A stretch of DNA of 64,000 nucleotides. Source: an uncultured Clostridia bacterium. GTDB taxonomy: Bacteria; Bacillota; Clostridia; Christensenellales; UBA1242. Positions 50,566 through 59,705 of the stretch are shown here, in pieces. Numbering within the stretch: the first letter of the stretch is position 1; each line of letters begins with the position of its first letter. Location: the NCBI GenBank assembly GCA_934777435.1, contig CAKVNK010000002.1:1-64000 (forward strand), read 5' to 3'. The notes under the pieces are model-generated. The model saw only the letters and a list, made by a program, of their open reading frames with translations. It was not told the origin of the DNA and ran no database searches. A program made the translations under genes and the position numbers.

Positions 50566-51081
50566 ATGGATTTTGAAGATATTGAAGTTAAAATAAATCA
50601 GCCATACCCAGAAATTGTTGACGCAAAAACTGACCCGCAAACTGTTGCGGTTTTGAAGAATTTGGCATTTTCAAATGTTGGGGAACTTGAAGCCGTGCTT
50701 ACATATATTTATCAATCGGTGATTGCGGATAAAACACATAAAGACATTGCTGATGTGTTTGAAGAAATTGGTATTGTTGAAATGATGCACCAAGATATGC
50801 TTATGCACGCTATCACAGCGTTTGGTGGTGTGCCACGATATGAAGACGCAAATGGCACATACTACACAACACGTAGTGTTAATTACACACAAAAATTAAG
50901 TGAAATGTTAAACAACAATATTGCCGCGGAAGAACTTACAATAAAAATGTACACTGATGGTATAAACCGAGTTACAAACCAAAGCTTAAAAGATTTATTT
51001 GCAAGAATCATTTTAGATGAAAAACGCCATGTTGAAATTTTTAAAGCAATAAGAGATAGTGTGCAATTCTTATCTATCTAG
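50566..51081 (+). CDS. Ferritin-like di-metal protein (CotJC/Mn-catalase-like)
   Basis: The 171-residue protein has a four-helix bundle with ligand-like residues in VGELEAVLTYIYQS (about 42), EEIGIVEMMHQDML (about 65), NIAAEELTIKMY (about 123) and RIILDEKRHVEIF (about 150). The block FGGVPRYEDANGTYY after the second helix matches spore coat CotJC and manganese catalases. A spore-associated or oxidative-stress function is likely but not proven. AAGGAG precedes the ATG. It is a single-gene unit. Confidence 0.75.
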   Translation: MDFEDIEVKINQPYPEIVDAKTDPQTVAVLKNLAFSNVGELEAVLTYIYQSVIADKTHKDIADVFEEIGIVEMMHQDMLMHAITAFGGVPRYEDANGTYYTTRSVNYTQKLSEMLNNNIAAEELTIKMYTDGINRVTNQSLKDLFARIILDEKRHVEIFKAIRDSVQFLSI

Positions 51082-51443
51082 GTTTTGTGTTTAGGTTTAT
51101 CTTTTGTTGAAAGATTGTGGAAATGTTTGGTTGATAAAAATGGTTGTGATTTAGCATTTGTTATGCAGATAAAAAACAAACCGAGTTTGAGTGTTTGGCA
51201 ATTAAATTTTGTTGGTGATAAATAAAAAATAATTTTTAAAATATTTTAAAAAATTAAATAAAATTAACAAAAAAATTGCAAATTTATTGTTATTTAACAT
51301 ATTTTGCAATTTTCTAATATTATTTTGTGAATTTTTATTATTTTATTTTGCTGATGAATTTTATTTAACATTGATAACAAATTTTAAAATTTTTAAAAAG
51401 TGCATTGGTTGTGGATAATTTGTTTTTTGTCAAGTTTTAATTT
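51082..51443. other. A/T-rich intergenic region
   Basis: This 360-bp stretch holds a probable bidirectional hairpin at 51272-51313 and otherwise nothing that I recognise. Confidence 0.5.
51272..51313. terminator. Possible bidirectional terminator between convergent genes
   Basis: AAAATTGCAAA (51272-51282) and TTTTGCAATTTT (51302-51313) pair with a loop of about 20 nt. The A/T-rich flanks fit either direction. Confidence 0.4.
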
Positions 51444-52214
51444 TTATTTACAATACAACATTAATTCACGTAACTTGCCAAAGCGGTTGATTTCTTTTAA
51501 ATTCTTTTTGTTAACAACAGCGTGTGCTTTTATCAGCAACTCGTTGTTAAAATTGAAAATATCTTTGGTGCAAATTTTACCTAGCAAGAAATCACTATTT
51601 TGAATTTGCGTGGTAGCAGTTTCAACCAAAACGGCGTTTGTGTTTTCAACGTCTGTTAAAGGTTGTGCTGTTCCTTTTTCAGTTTTTGTGTTGTTTTTAA
51701 TTGGCAAAATGTTTGCAGTCTCTGTTTGCTTGGTTTTGAAAATTTTTGGCATTTTGTTTGGCACAAATTTGCTGACGTCAACCTTGCTTGATTTATCATA
51801 AAATATCACTGTGTTTTTGCCAGAAGATGCAATCATATCAGCAGGGAGAACAAGGTTGTTTTCAAATGAGATTTTGTCGGTTAAATATTTTTCAGTTAAG
51901 ATGATTTCTTTAACTACACCTAAAAACTCACCTTTAATGTTAAACGCTTTTGAACCTATTGGGCAAGTGGAATAGCAATCGTCTTCAATTTTTAAACTTA
52001 CCGCTGTGTTGTTTTTGATTGTTATTGCATTTTTGCCAACATTATAAATGTTTTTTGTTGGAAGCAAAAAGCGTGTGTCGTTTTCGCTTGTCAATTCAAA
52101 ATATAACAACTTTTTAAGTTTACGGTCGAATAAAAGTTTGTCCACATTACCAATCAATTCGCCCTCATAAAGAGATAAAACTGGACGAGATAAAAAATCA
52201 GAACAATAATACAT
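51444..52214 (-). CDS. PRC-barrel domain protein (YrrD/YlmC-like)
   Basis: The 256-residue protein has two PRC-barrel-like units: SRPVLSLYEGELIGNVDKLL with FDRKLKKLLYFEL, and KAFNIKGEFLGVVKEIILTE with KISFENNLVLPADMI. A Thr/Lys-rich linker follows, then a C-terminal tail with QNSDFLLGKICTKDIFNFN that looks like a third partial unit. Such proteins occur widely in spore formers; the B. subtilis YlmC/YrrD types have poorly defined roles. AGGAG precedes the ATG. It diverges from the large lipoprotein gene. Confidence 0.75.
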   Translation of the reverse strand: MYYCSDFLSRPVLSLYEGELIGNVDKLLFDRKLKKLLYFELTSENDTRFLLPTKNIYNVGKNAITIKNNTAVSLKIEDDCYSTCPIGSKAFNIKGEFLGVVKEIILTEKYLTDKISFENNLVLPADMIASSGKNTVIFYDKSSKVDVSKFVPNKMPKIFKTKQTETANILPIKNNTKTEKGTAQPLTDVENTNAVLVETATTQIQNSDFLLGKICTKDIFNFNNELLIKAHAVVNKKNLKEINRFGKLRELMLYCK

Positions 52215-52353
52215 AACAACTCCTAAAATAATTTATGATTGTTTATTTTTGATATGATATTTTGCCTGCGTTTTCTGTGCGAATATTTTGTCAAAGATGC
52301 GTTTTATTTTGTTTAAATAAAAAGATATATGTTGAATATTTTAAACTAATTAT

Positions 52354-52382
52354 TTGATTTAATTTATTTTTTTAGTTATACT
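52354..52382 (+). promoter_or_regulatory. Promoter of the large lipoprotein gene
   Basis: TTGATT (52354-52359) and TATACT (52377-52382) are 17 bp apart. The leader then contains GTTTAGCA...TGCTAAAC and two copies of CATTTTAGGGG, the second of which serves as the ribosome binding site. Confidence 0.6.
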
Positions 52383-52449
52383 AAATATATATTACAATTT
52401 GCGTTTAGCATTTTAGGGGATAAATTTTGCTAAACATTTTAGGGGTAAC

Positions 52450-55400
52450 ATGAAAAAGCGTTTATGGTTGTTTATTTTATGTTTATGCGTGCCATTTGTC
52501 TTTGTTGGGTGTGAGTCGCTTAACAAAGATTATCTTTCCACGCCTAAAAATTTGGTTGTTGAAGCAGATGGGCTTATAACTTTTGAACGTGTGAATAATG
52601 ATGAATATTATGTTATCCGTGTTAACCAACTTGAACAAAATGTTTTTGTTGCAACCGCTAACCCTTATATGGAATTATATAATCAAAATGGTGTAAACTA
52701 TTTGCAATATGACATTTCACGTATGCTTAACCTTGGCGAAAGTTATTCAATTCAAGTTAAAGCATGTGCAAGCAAAAAGAAAGATAGTGCTTACACCAAA
52801 GCCATAAGTTATGTGCATCAAGTGCATATTGACACACCAGAAACACAAATCGTTGGCAACACCTTAACATGGAACAATGTTTACAATGCAAGCAGTTACA
52901 TAGTTAAAGTTGTAACTCCTTCAACCGTTGTTGAAGCAGACGACCCAGAAACTATTGCAAACGCATCAAATGTGTTTAGTTCACAATATAGTTTGAATAA
53001 ATTTGACTTTGCTTCAATGTTAACTGAAGCGGGTGAATTTAAGTTCTATGTTAAGGCAGTCAGCCGTGATAACAATTATTTGGAAAGCAGTTTCAGCCCT
53101 AAAATTGTCTACTATAACTACGTTAATCTTGCAACACCACAAAATTTGGAATTGCACAAAATTGACAATGACTGGATTTTGACTTGTGTTTTAGACCAAT
53201 ATACAAACAACTTGCAAGTTGACCTTAATGGTGAAGTTGAGTTGTTGGATATTTTGGATAGCAGCATCACACGTGATGAAGTTTGTGACAACTTAATTTA
53301 CATCAATTTAAACCAAGCATTTAAAAGCAAAAACATTGATTTTGAAAACTTAATCAGCGCAAAAGTTAGTTGTAAAGCAGTTTATGGCACACAAACACAA
53401 AACTATTACACAAATTCTAACTGGTCAAAGCCTGCTGAACTTACAATCAAAAGCAGGTTAGAAGCCCCAACTTTAACTTTAAATGCTGACAGCAACATTT
53501 TATCTTGGTCAGCAGTGGAAAGTGATTATGTGGTTGGTTATCGTGTTTATGTATACAAGGCAACAGCTGTGGAACAAAGTTTGCTTGCTTCAAATTGCTT
53601 GAACTTTGAATTGCCAGATGATTATGTTTCAGTTGCTGTGCAAACTGTGGCACAAGGCAATGTTGAATCAAGTGTGTTGAGTGAAATTAAACACAATGGT
53701 GAAAATCAAACTGAAAATATCGGCGTTCAACTTCAAGGCAACAATTTGGTTTGGGGTGAAATTGAAAACGCTTATTATATTGTTGAAACAAACAAAGAAA
53801 TTTTGGTGCTTAACACCAATCAGTTAAATTTGTTAAGCCTTAACTATTTGGTAACAGAAGTTAAAGTGACCGCCATTGTTGCAAACAAAAACAGCAACAC
53901 CGCAACTTTAAAACCTAATTACAAAGTCCAACTTGGCACACCACAAAATGCTGGCTTTGTATCAAGCAATAAATATATGTTAAGTTTTGACGCTGTTAAA
54001 AATGCGGTTGGTTATAAAGTGTATATCACCGATTTATCACAAGAAACCAACCAAGCAGTTTGCATTAATCAATTATTTGTTAACAATCGTGTTGATTTGG
54101 CAAACTATATCACACGTGGTAAAGAATATCGTGTTCAAGTGCAAGCAGTGGCAGATAAATATGGCTATTATGTGGATAGTGAACTCAGCAGTCGTGACTT
54201 AACTTTAACTTATAGTCAAATTTTGGACGTGCCACAATTTGTTACTGACAGCCTTAATAATCCAATCACTATTGAAACAAACGGAAGCAGAAAATATTAT
54301 CTTAACTTCAATGGTGTTGAAGGTGCATACAGATATGAAATTATGGTTAACTTTAACACAAAAACTGTGCTTAATGATAACCGCACAACACCTTATAAAG
54401 TTGATATAACCGACTTTTTAACCGATATTAATGGCGAAGTTATGGCAAACTCTTACAACATAACAGTGCGTGCTTTGCCACAAGAATCAGATAGCATCAC
54501 ACAAGCAAGCAAATTTAACAGTTATGTTTATAAATTGCGTGACCAATTAAAACAAGTTACAAACATTGTGGTAAGCAATCCAGACGAAACTGACGGTAAA
54601 TATGTGCTTTCTTTCGATTTGCAAGACAATGCACAAAGTTATAGTGTTGAAATTATCAAACTTAACGACACTGAATACACAAGGTACCTTGCAAGTTTAA
54701 CACCAAAACTTACCTTGCCTATCACAAACGTGAAAGGTGCGATTGATATTACCGCTTATGTTCAACAGGCTGGCGAATATTATATCTATATCACTGCTTA
54801 CCCTGGTGCAGATAACAGTTATTATGATGCGTCTGATAGGTCAAGTGAATATGCTGTTGTAAGCAAATTGCAAACTTTGGCAACCCCATCAAATTTAAGA
54901 TACAACAATCAATCTAACACTGAATTCTTAATTGGTTGGGCAGGGGATACAAATGCTGACAGTTACACAATCAAAGTTACAACACCTAAACACAAAGAAT
55001 ATATTTACAAAACAAACCAAACAACCTTTAATATCAATGATATTATAACGGTTGAAGGCGGATATAAATTTGCAGTTAAATCTGTGGTTTATGCTAACAG
55101 TGAAAGTTCAAAATCATATGTTTCAAGTTCGTATAGTGAGGAGTGCTCTTTCACTTATCGTTACACCGATTTAAAAGACTTTGAACGTTTTGGCGTTTAT
55201 TTGTTTGATGATACAACTAAATACAATTATGCAATCAGCAATGTAACAAATTTAACCAACTTGCTTTGGTATCACTTGTTGTTTGGTGTGGACGAAAACT
55301 ATAAACTTAACATTTATATCAAACCACAAACCAACGAAACAGTTAAACAAGCAATTATAAGGTTGGCTGATGAGGCTTCAAACTATCAATTATCTTCTGG

Positions 55401-56967
55401 CAACACCAGCATTTATAACTTTGCATCTGACGCTTCATGGCAAGCGTTAGTGGGCAGTGTTGGCACATCAAATGCAAGTTTGCTTGGCTATGTTTGCAGA
55501 AACTTGCTCAATCAATATCCAGAATTTGCAATAGTTGGCAATTTCAGTTGTGAATCAACCAACGAAAATGTGTTCAGCTTGAACTTTAAAAACACATTAG
55601 ATGTTGAAAAGGTTGAAAATACCGCACATGTAATCATGGCAAAAGATTATGCAAACAAGTTTAAATATATTGACAAGTCTGTGCGTAGAAACATCAACAG
55701 CGTGTTTGCAATAGATAATCGCAAAGAGATGGAAGTAAGCACAACTGAACAATTATTTATGGCTGTTCAATATGGCTTTAAACCTGTGTTTGTTGGCAAC
55801 TGCACAGTGGCACAAAAAGTGTATGAAAATGCAAAATTAGTGCTTACCGCTATTGCTTCAACCAACATGACCGACCTTGAAAAAGCAACCGCAATCTTTG
55901 ATTGGCTTGAATTTGCTTTCAATATCAATATGGACGCAAGGCTTATCACAGAAGGCAGTGTGACAAAGGCTGGCACATTGGCAGACTATGGCACTCGTGC
56001 AGAATTTTATCTTGACGGTTTGCTTTACAATATTGGGCAAACAACAAATGGTGATATTTTGATTGGCTCAAATAAAGCAACTGCTGAATCACTTTCAAAA
56101 GCGTTTGTGTTGCTTTGTGGCATTGAAGGCATTGAAACACGCAAAATTAATGGTAGTCTGCTTTATAAGGACACAGAAGGCAGTGCCGCAACTGGGCATA
56201 ATCACAGTTGGAACAAGATTAAAATTGCAACAACTGAAGGGGAAGTTGCAAGTTGGTATAATGTGGATATTGCATACAGCGATTTAAGATATTCCGCACG
56301 TGAACACAGCAGTTCTTACAACATGGCAAGCCATATGTTCTTCTTGGTGTCTGATGCTTATTTACAAGCAAATTTGAATTTTGGTAACAGTATCAATGCT
56401 TTAAAAGTTAGTGATATGGGTGAAAAACAAATTGTAACAATGCCTTCAAGCAAACAAATTGGCAAGATTGAACAAAGTTACGATTTTTATGCAAGCACAA
56501 TCAAAACGGTAAGTTATTCAACGCTTAGCCAAATTCTCAATGCGGGCAGTTTAGTTCCAGACCAAGATATGATGACAACTGGTGTAACACAGGCCGATGA
56601 TGCTTCTTCAACGTTTGGGCTTAAATACAATGCAAGTGCTGATTACAGGCAATACTATTATGGTGAATATGACGGTAGAATTTCTCGCTTGCAAGCATAT
56701 TTACTTAACATGCTTATCTATGGCAAGAGTTTGCTTGTTTCTAATGACACCGAAAGAAGTGCGTTTGAATTGCGTGTTGATGAATCTGTTTCAATTGACG
56801 TGGCAGATCAACTTTCAAGATTGACACGTGAAAGATTGAACGAAATTTACATCACCGATGCTGAACAAGCAGATAGGAAATATTTAACTGTAAGTTCGTT
56901 CTCAACCTATGACACTTCAACCGGCACAATCACACTTGTTGTTACAATGCAATATGCAACAAACTAA
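52450..56967 (+). CDS. Large lipoprotein with fibronectin-III-like repeats and a transglutaminase-like domain
   Basis: The 1,505-residue protein has a lipoprotein signal (MKKRLWLFILCLCVPFVFVG then Cys21). Many fibronectin-III-like units follow, with starts such as TPKNLVVEADG, TPQNLELHKIDNDW, APTLTLNADSNILSW, TPQNAGFVSSNKYMLSF and TPSNLRYNNQSNTEFLIGW. A C-terminal transglutaminase-like region (about 1,120-1,320) contains GHNHSWNKIKI and WYNVDIAYSD, which hold the family His and Asp. The position of the catalytic Cys reads ATAESLSKAF, so the nucleophile appears to be missing. It is probably exposed on the outer face of the membrane. The germination operon begins 37 nt downstream, so co-transcription is possible. 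Confidence 0.75.
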   Translation: MKKRLWLFILCLCVPFVFVGCESLNKDYLSTPKNLVVEADGLITFERVNNDEYYVIRVNQLEQNVFVATANPYMELYNQNGVNYLQYDISRMLNLGESYSIQVKACASKKKDSAYTKAISYVHQVHIDTPETQIVGNTLTWNNVYNASSYIVKVVTPSTVVEADDPETIANASNVFSSQYSLNKFDFASMLTEAGEFKFYVKAVSRDNNYLESSFSPKIVYYNYVNLATPQNLELHKIDNDWILTCVLDQYTNNLQVDLNGEVELLDILDSSITRDEVCDNLIYINLNQAFKSKNIDFENLISAKVSCKAVYGTQTQNYYTNSNWSKPAELTIKSRLEAPTLTLNADSNILSWSAVESDYVVGYRVYVYKATAVEQSLLASNCLNFELPDDYVSVAVQTVAQGNVESSVLSEIKHNGENQTENIGVQLQGNNLVWGEIENAYYIVETNKEILVLNTNQLNLLSLNYLVTEVKVTAIVANKNSNTATLKPNYKVQLGTPQNAGFVSSNKYMLSFDAVKNAVGYKVYITDLSQETNQAVCINQLFVNNRVDLANYITRGKEYRVQVQAVADKYGYYVDSELSSRDLTLTYSQILDVPQFVTDSLNNPITIETNGSRKYYLNFNGVEGAYRYEIMVNFNTKTVLNDNRTTPYKVDITDFLTDINGEVMANSYNITVRALPQESDSITQASKFNSYVYKLRDQLKQVTNIVVSNPDETDGKYVLSFDLQDNAQSYSVEIIKLNDTEYTRYLASLTPKLTLPITNVKGAIDITAYVQQAGEYYIYITAYPGADNSYYDASDRSSEYAVVSKLQTLATPSNLRYNNQSNTEFLIGWAGDTNADSYTIKVTTPKHKEYIYKTNQTTFNINDIITVEGGYKFAVKSVVYANSESSKSYVSSSYSEECSFTYRYTDLKDFERFGVYLFDDTTKYNYAISNVTNLTNLLWYHLLFGVDENYKLNIYIKPQTNETVKQAIIRLADEASNYQLSSGNTSIYNFASDASWQALVGSVGTSNASLLGYVCRNLLNQYPEFAIVGNFSCESTNENVFSLNFKNTLDVEKVENTAHVIMAKDYANKFKYIDKSVRRNINSVFAIDNRKEMEVSTTEQLFMAVQYGFKPVFVGNCTVAQKVYENAKLVLTAIASTNMTDLEKATAIFDWLEFAFNINMDARLITEGSVTKAGTLADYGTRAEFYLDGLLYNIGQTTNGDILIGSNKATAESLSKAFVLLCGIEGIETRKINGSLLYKDTEGSAATGHNHSWNKIKIATTEGEVASWYNVDIAYSDLRYSAREHSSSYNMASHMFFLVSDAYLQANLNFGNSINALKVSDMGEKQIVTMPSSKQIGKIEQSYDFYASTIKTVSYSTLSQILNAGSLVPDQDMMTTGVTQADDASSTFGLKYNASADYRQYYYGEYDGRISRLQAYLLNMLIYGKSLLVSNDTERSAFELRVDESVSIDVADQLSRLTRERLNEIYITDAEQADRKYLTVSSFSTYDTSTGTITLVVTMQYATN

Positions 56968-57004
56968 ATAGAATAATTTTGATTTAACGCGTCAAACTAG
57001 AATT

Positions 57005-58459
57005 ATGAAAGTTGATGCAGTTAAAACCTTTGAAGAAATTAAACAAAAACTGCACGAAAGCGGAGATTTGTTAAACCGTAGCGTGCAGTTTTTTGGCACG
57101 CAAATTATGCTTGTTTTTGTGGCTGATTTAGTGGACGACCAACTATTGAGTGATTCAGTGGTTCACACAATGTGCTGTTATTCAGGGCAAATAAAACAAG
57201 ATGTGGTGACAGAACTTAAAAATAAAGTGTTGGCAGATTGTTCACTCAGTTCGGCTTATGATTTAGATGAAGCCATATCAAAACTTTTGCAAGGTAATTG
57301 CCTTTTGCTTGTGGACGGAGCAGAAGAAATTTTATCCGCCAATGTTGAAAAAATTGTTGTTAGGGCAGTTGCTGAACCGCCAACAAGTGTGGTTATTAAA
57401 GGGCCAAGAGAAGGCTTTAACGAAAGCATAAAATATAACCTTAACCTTATTCGCCGTAGGGTTAAATCTGATGACTTGGTTGTAAACACACTTGAAATAG
57501 GCAAACTTACAAAAACGCAAGTGGCAGTGGTTTACTTTAACTCGGTGGCGGATAAAAAGGTTGTTAAACATATTTTAAAACGTTTAAAAGATATTGAGAT
57601 AGACGGCGTGATAGACAGCCACTATCTTGTATCTTTTTTGCAGAAAAACCCAAAGTCACTTTTTAAGCAAGTGGGTGACACTGAAAAACCAGATATTTTG
57701 GTTGGCAAAATGCTGGAAGGCAGAGTTGGAATTTTAGTTGACGGAAGCCCGATTGTTTTAACTTTGCCATTTATCCTTATTGAAGATTTGCAAAACAGTG
57801 ACGATTATTACAGTCAGCCTATACGTGTGACATTTGTGCGTATTTTGCGTTTTGTGGGCGTTATTTTGGCAGTGCTGTTGCCTGGTATGTATGTGGCACT
57901 TGAAAAATTCCATTATAAAATTTTGCCACTTGAATTTTTGGTTACAATTATGAACACAACGCAGGGAATACCATTTTCACCATTTATGGAAGTGCTGTTT
58001 ATTGTGTTGTTGTTTGAAATTCTGTACGAAGCCAATTTGCGTATGCCACAATATTTTGGTATGGCAATGAGCATTGTTGGTGCGTTGATTTTGGGCGAAA
58101 CAGCGGTAAATGCTGGGTTGGTTAGCCCACCGGCAGTTATGATTGTGGCACTTTCTGGTATCACATTTTATATTGTACCAAGCCAAGCGGCACAGTTTAG
58201 TATGTTGCGTTTGCTTGTGCTGATTATTGGTGCAAGTTTGGGGCTTTATGGTGTGATTGTTTTTTGCGTGCTGATTGTGGCATATTTAAGCAGTTTTGAT
58301 AGTTATAATTCTGCATATCTTGCACCAACTGCACCTTATATTGCCAGCGACCAAAAGGATATGTTTAAACGCACAACCATAAAAGAGATGATAAAAAGGC
58401 CAAAATCCATTGCTAACAACAAGCATAATTTGGATAGGAGGCGTGACGATGAAGATTAA
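57005..58459 (+). CDS. Spore germination receptor subunit A (GerA family)
   Basis: GerA-type A subunits form the inner-membrane germinant receptor with B and C subunits; related A subunits form ion channels. The 484-residue protein has a large soluble N-terminal part with the family marker AEPPTSVVIKGPREGFNE near residue 120, NLNLIRRRVK, and a membrane region of about five helices including LLPGMYVAL and VGALILGETAVNAGLVSPP. There is no clear Shine-Dalgarno, and the gene starts 37 nt after the lipoprotein gene. Its last 11 nt overlap the start of gerB. Confidence 0.93.
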   Translation: MKVDAVKTFEEIKQKLHESGDLLNRSVQFFGTQIMLVFVADLVDDQLLSDSVVHTMCCYSGQIKQDVVTELKNKVLADCSLSSAYDLDEAISKLLQGNCLLLVDGAEEILSANVEKIVVRAVAEPPTSVVIKGPREGFNESIKYNLNLIRRRVKSDDLVVNTLEIGKLTKTQVAVVYFNSVADKKVVKHILKRLKDIEIDGVIDSHYLVSFLQKNPKSLFKQVGDTEKPDILVGKMLEGRVGILVDGSPIVLTLPFILIEDLQNSDDYYSQPIRVTFVRILRFVGVILAVLLPGMYVALEKFHYKILPLEFLVTIMNTTQGIPFSPFMEVLFIVLLFEILYEANLRMPQYFGMAMSIVGALILGETAVNAGLVSPPAVMIVALSGITFYIVPSQAAQFSMLRLLVLIIGASLGLYGVIVFCVLIVAYLSSFDSYNSAYLAPTAPYIASDQKDMFKRTTIKEMIKRPKSIANNKHNLDRRRDDED

Positions 58460-59705
58460 TTATAGGCAAGTTAGTTTGCTGGTGATGATGAGTTTTATTT
58501 CAGTTAAACTTATGGCATTACCAAGTTTGTTATCTCATGACGCTGACAATATGGGTTGGATTGTGCCAGCCGTGATGATGCTTGTTGATTTTGTGTATGC
58601 CTTGTTGTTGCTTGATTTGATGAAGAAAAATGAAACGCAAAATTTTTATGAATTTGCAAAACAAACGCTGGGCGTGGTTGTGGCAAAAATTGTGCTTGCA
58701 ATTTTGGCTTGCTATTATGCCATTGTGCTTGCAATAATCGGCAAAGGGTTGGAACTGTTTATAATTCAAAACCTTTATGAAGAAATGTCTTGGTTTTTGT
58801 TTGGCGTTCCACTTATGGCTGTGGTTGGCTTTATGGTTTATAAAGGGGTACGCAACATTGCAAGGGTTTGTGAATTTTTTTGGATACCAGTTGTTGTGGC
58901 GTGTGTGTATATTGCGGTTAAAGCGTTTCAAGGTGTTGATATAACAAGTTTTTTACCTATGTTTCAGCAAGGCGTAAAGCCAGTGGCTTGGGCAATGTTT
59001 AAATATATTGCATGGTTTGGTTCTTCAACATTTTTGCTTATGCTGTTTGGAGATGTGGAGTTTGGCAACGAAAAAAAACGCAACCTTATTTTGTTTTGTT
59101 TGATTGCATATGTTGTGGTGCAACTGCTTAACTTTGTGTTCTATGGTTTGTTTGGTGTAACCAGCCCAACGCACCAGTTTAGCATAAGTGATATTGCACA
59201 ATTTAATGGTTCACGTTCCAGCATTGGTGAACTATCTTGGCTTGTGGTTAGTTTGTGGGTTGTGGCACAAATTGCACAATTTGCCCTTTACGGATATTGT
59301 TTTGTTAAGGCAATTATGTTTTTGTTTAACATAAAATCACCAACAGTAGGCATTTTGTTTTTGTATGCTTATATTATCTTTTGGGGTGTGTGGGGTACAA
59401 AAACCATGCAACCAGAAGTAATATTTTATCAACCAATCACCAGTTGGCTAACCATTGTTGTGGCATATATTTTGCCTATCGTTTTGTGGATAGGACATGG
59501 GGTAAATGTGCATAAACAAAAGGTTAAAAATGCAAAACAGCAAACTGAACAACAACCTATTGAAGATACAGCGGGGCAGTCAATAGACAACACTTCAAGC
59601 GGTGGGCAGATTAAAAAAGCAGAGCAACTGAAATTAGCAAATGTAGAGAATAAAAAGCAGAAAACAAACGGCAAACTAAAAGGGGTGGAACATGAAAAAG
59701 TTTAA
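58449..59705 (+). CDS. Spore germination receptor subunit B (GerB family, APC-type permease)
   Basis: The 418-residue protein has about ten transmembrane helices typical of GerB proteins, which belong to the amino acid-polyamine-organocation superfamily and are thought to bind the germinant. Examples are QVSLLVMMSFISVKLMALPS at the N-terminus and KTMQPEVIFYQPITSWL later. An unusual hydrophilic C-terminal tail of about 65 residues follows the last helix (Lys/Gln/Asn-rich). I chose the ATG at 58449 because AGGAGG lies 8 nt before it. It overlaps both neighbours, so A, B and C are translationally coupled. Confidence 0.92.
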   Translation: MKINYRQVSLLVMMSFISVKLMALPSLLSHDADNMGWIVPAVMMLVDFVYALLLLDLMKKNETQNFYEFAKQTLGVVVAKIVLAILACYYAIVLAIIGKGLELFIIQNLYEEMSWFLFGVPLMAVVGFMVYKGVRNIARVCEFFWIPVVVACVYIAVKAFQGVDITSFLPMFQQGVKPVAWAMFKYIAWFGSSTFLLMLFGDVEFGNEKKRNLILFCLIAYVVVQLLNFVFYGLFGVTSPTHQFSISDIAQFNGSRSSIGELSWLVVSLWVVAQIAQFALYGYCFVKAIMFLFNIKSPTVGILFLYAYIIFWGVWGTKTMQPEVIFYQPITSWLTIVVAYILPIVLWIGHGVNVHKQKVKNAKQQTEQQPIEDTAGQSIDNTSSGGQIKKAEQLKLANVENKKQKTNGKLKGVEHEKV

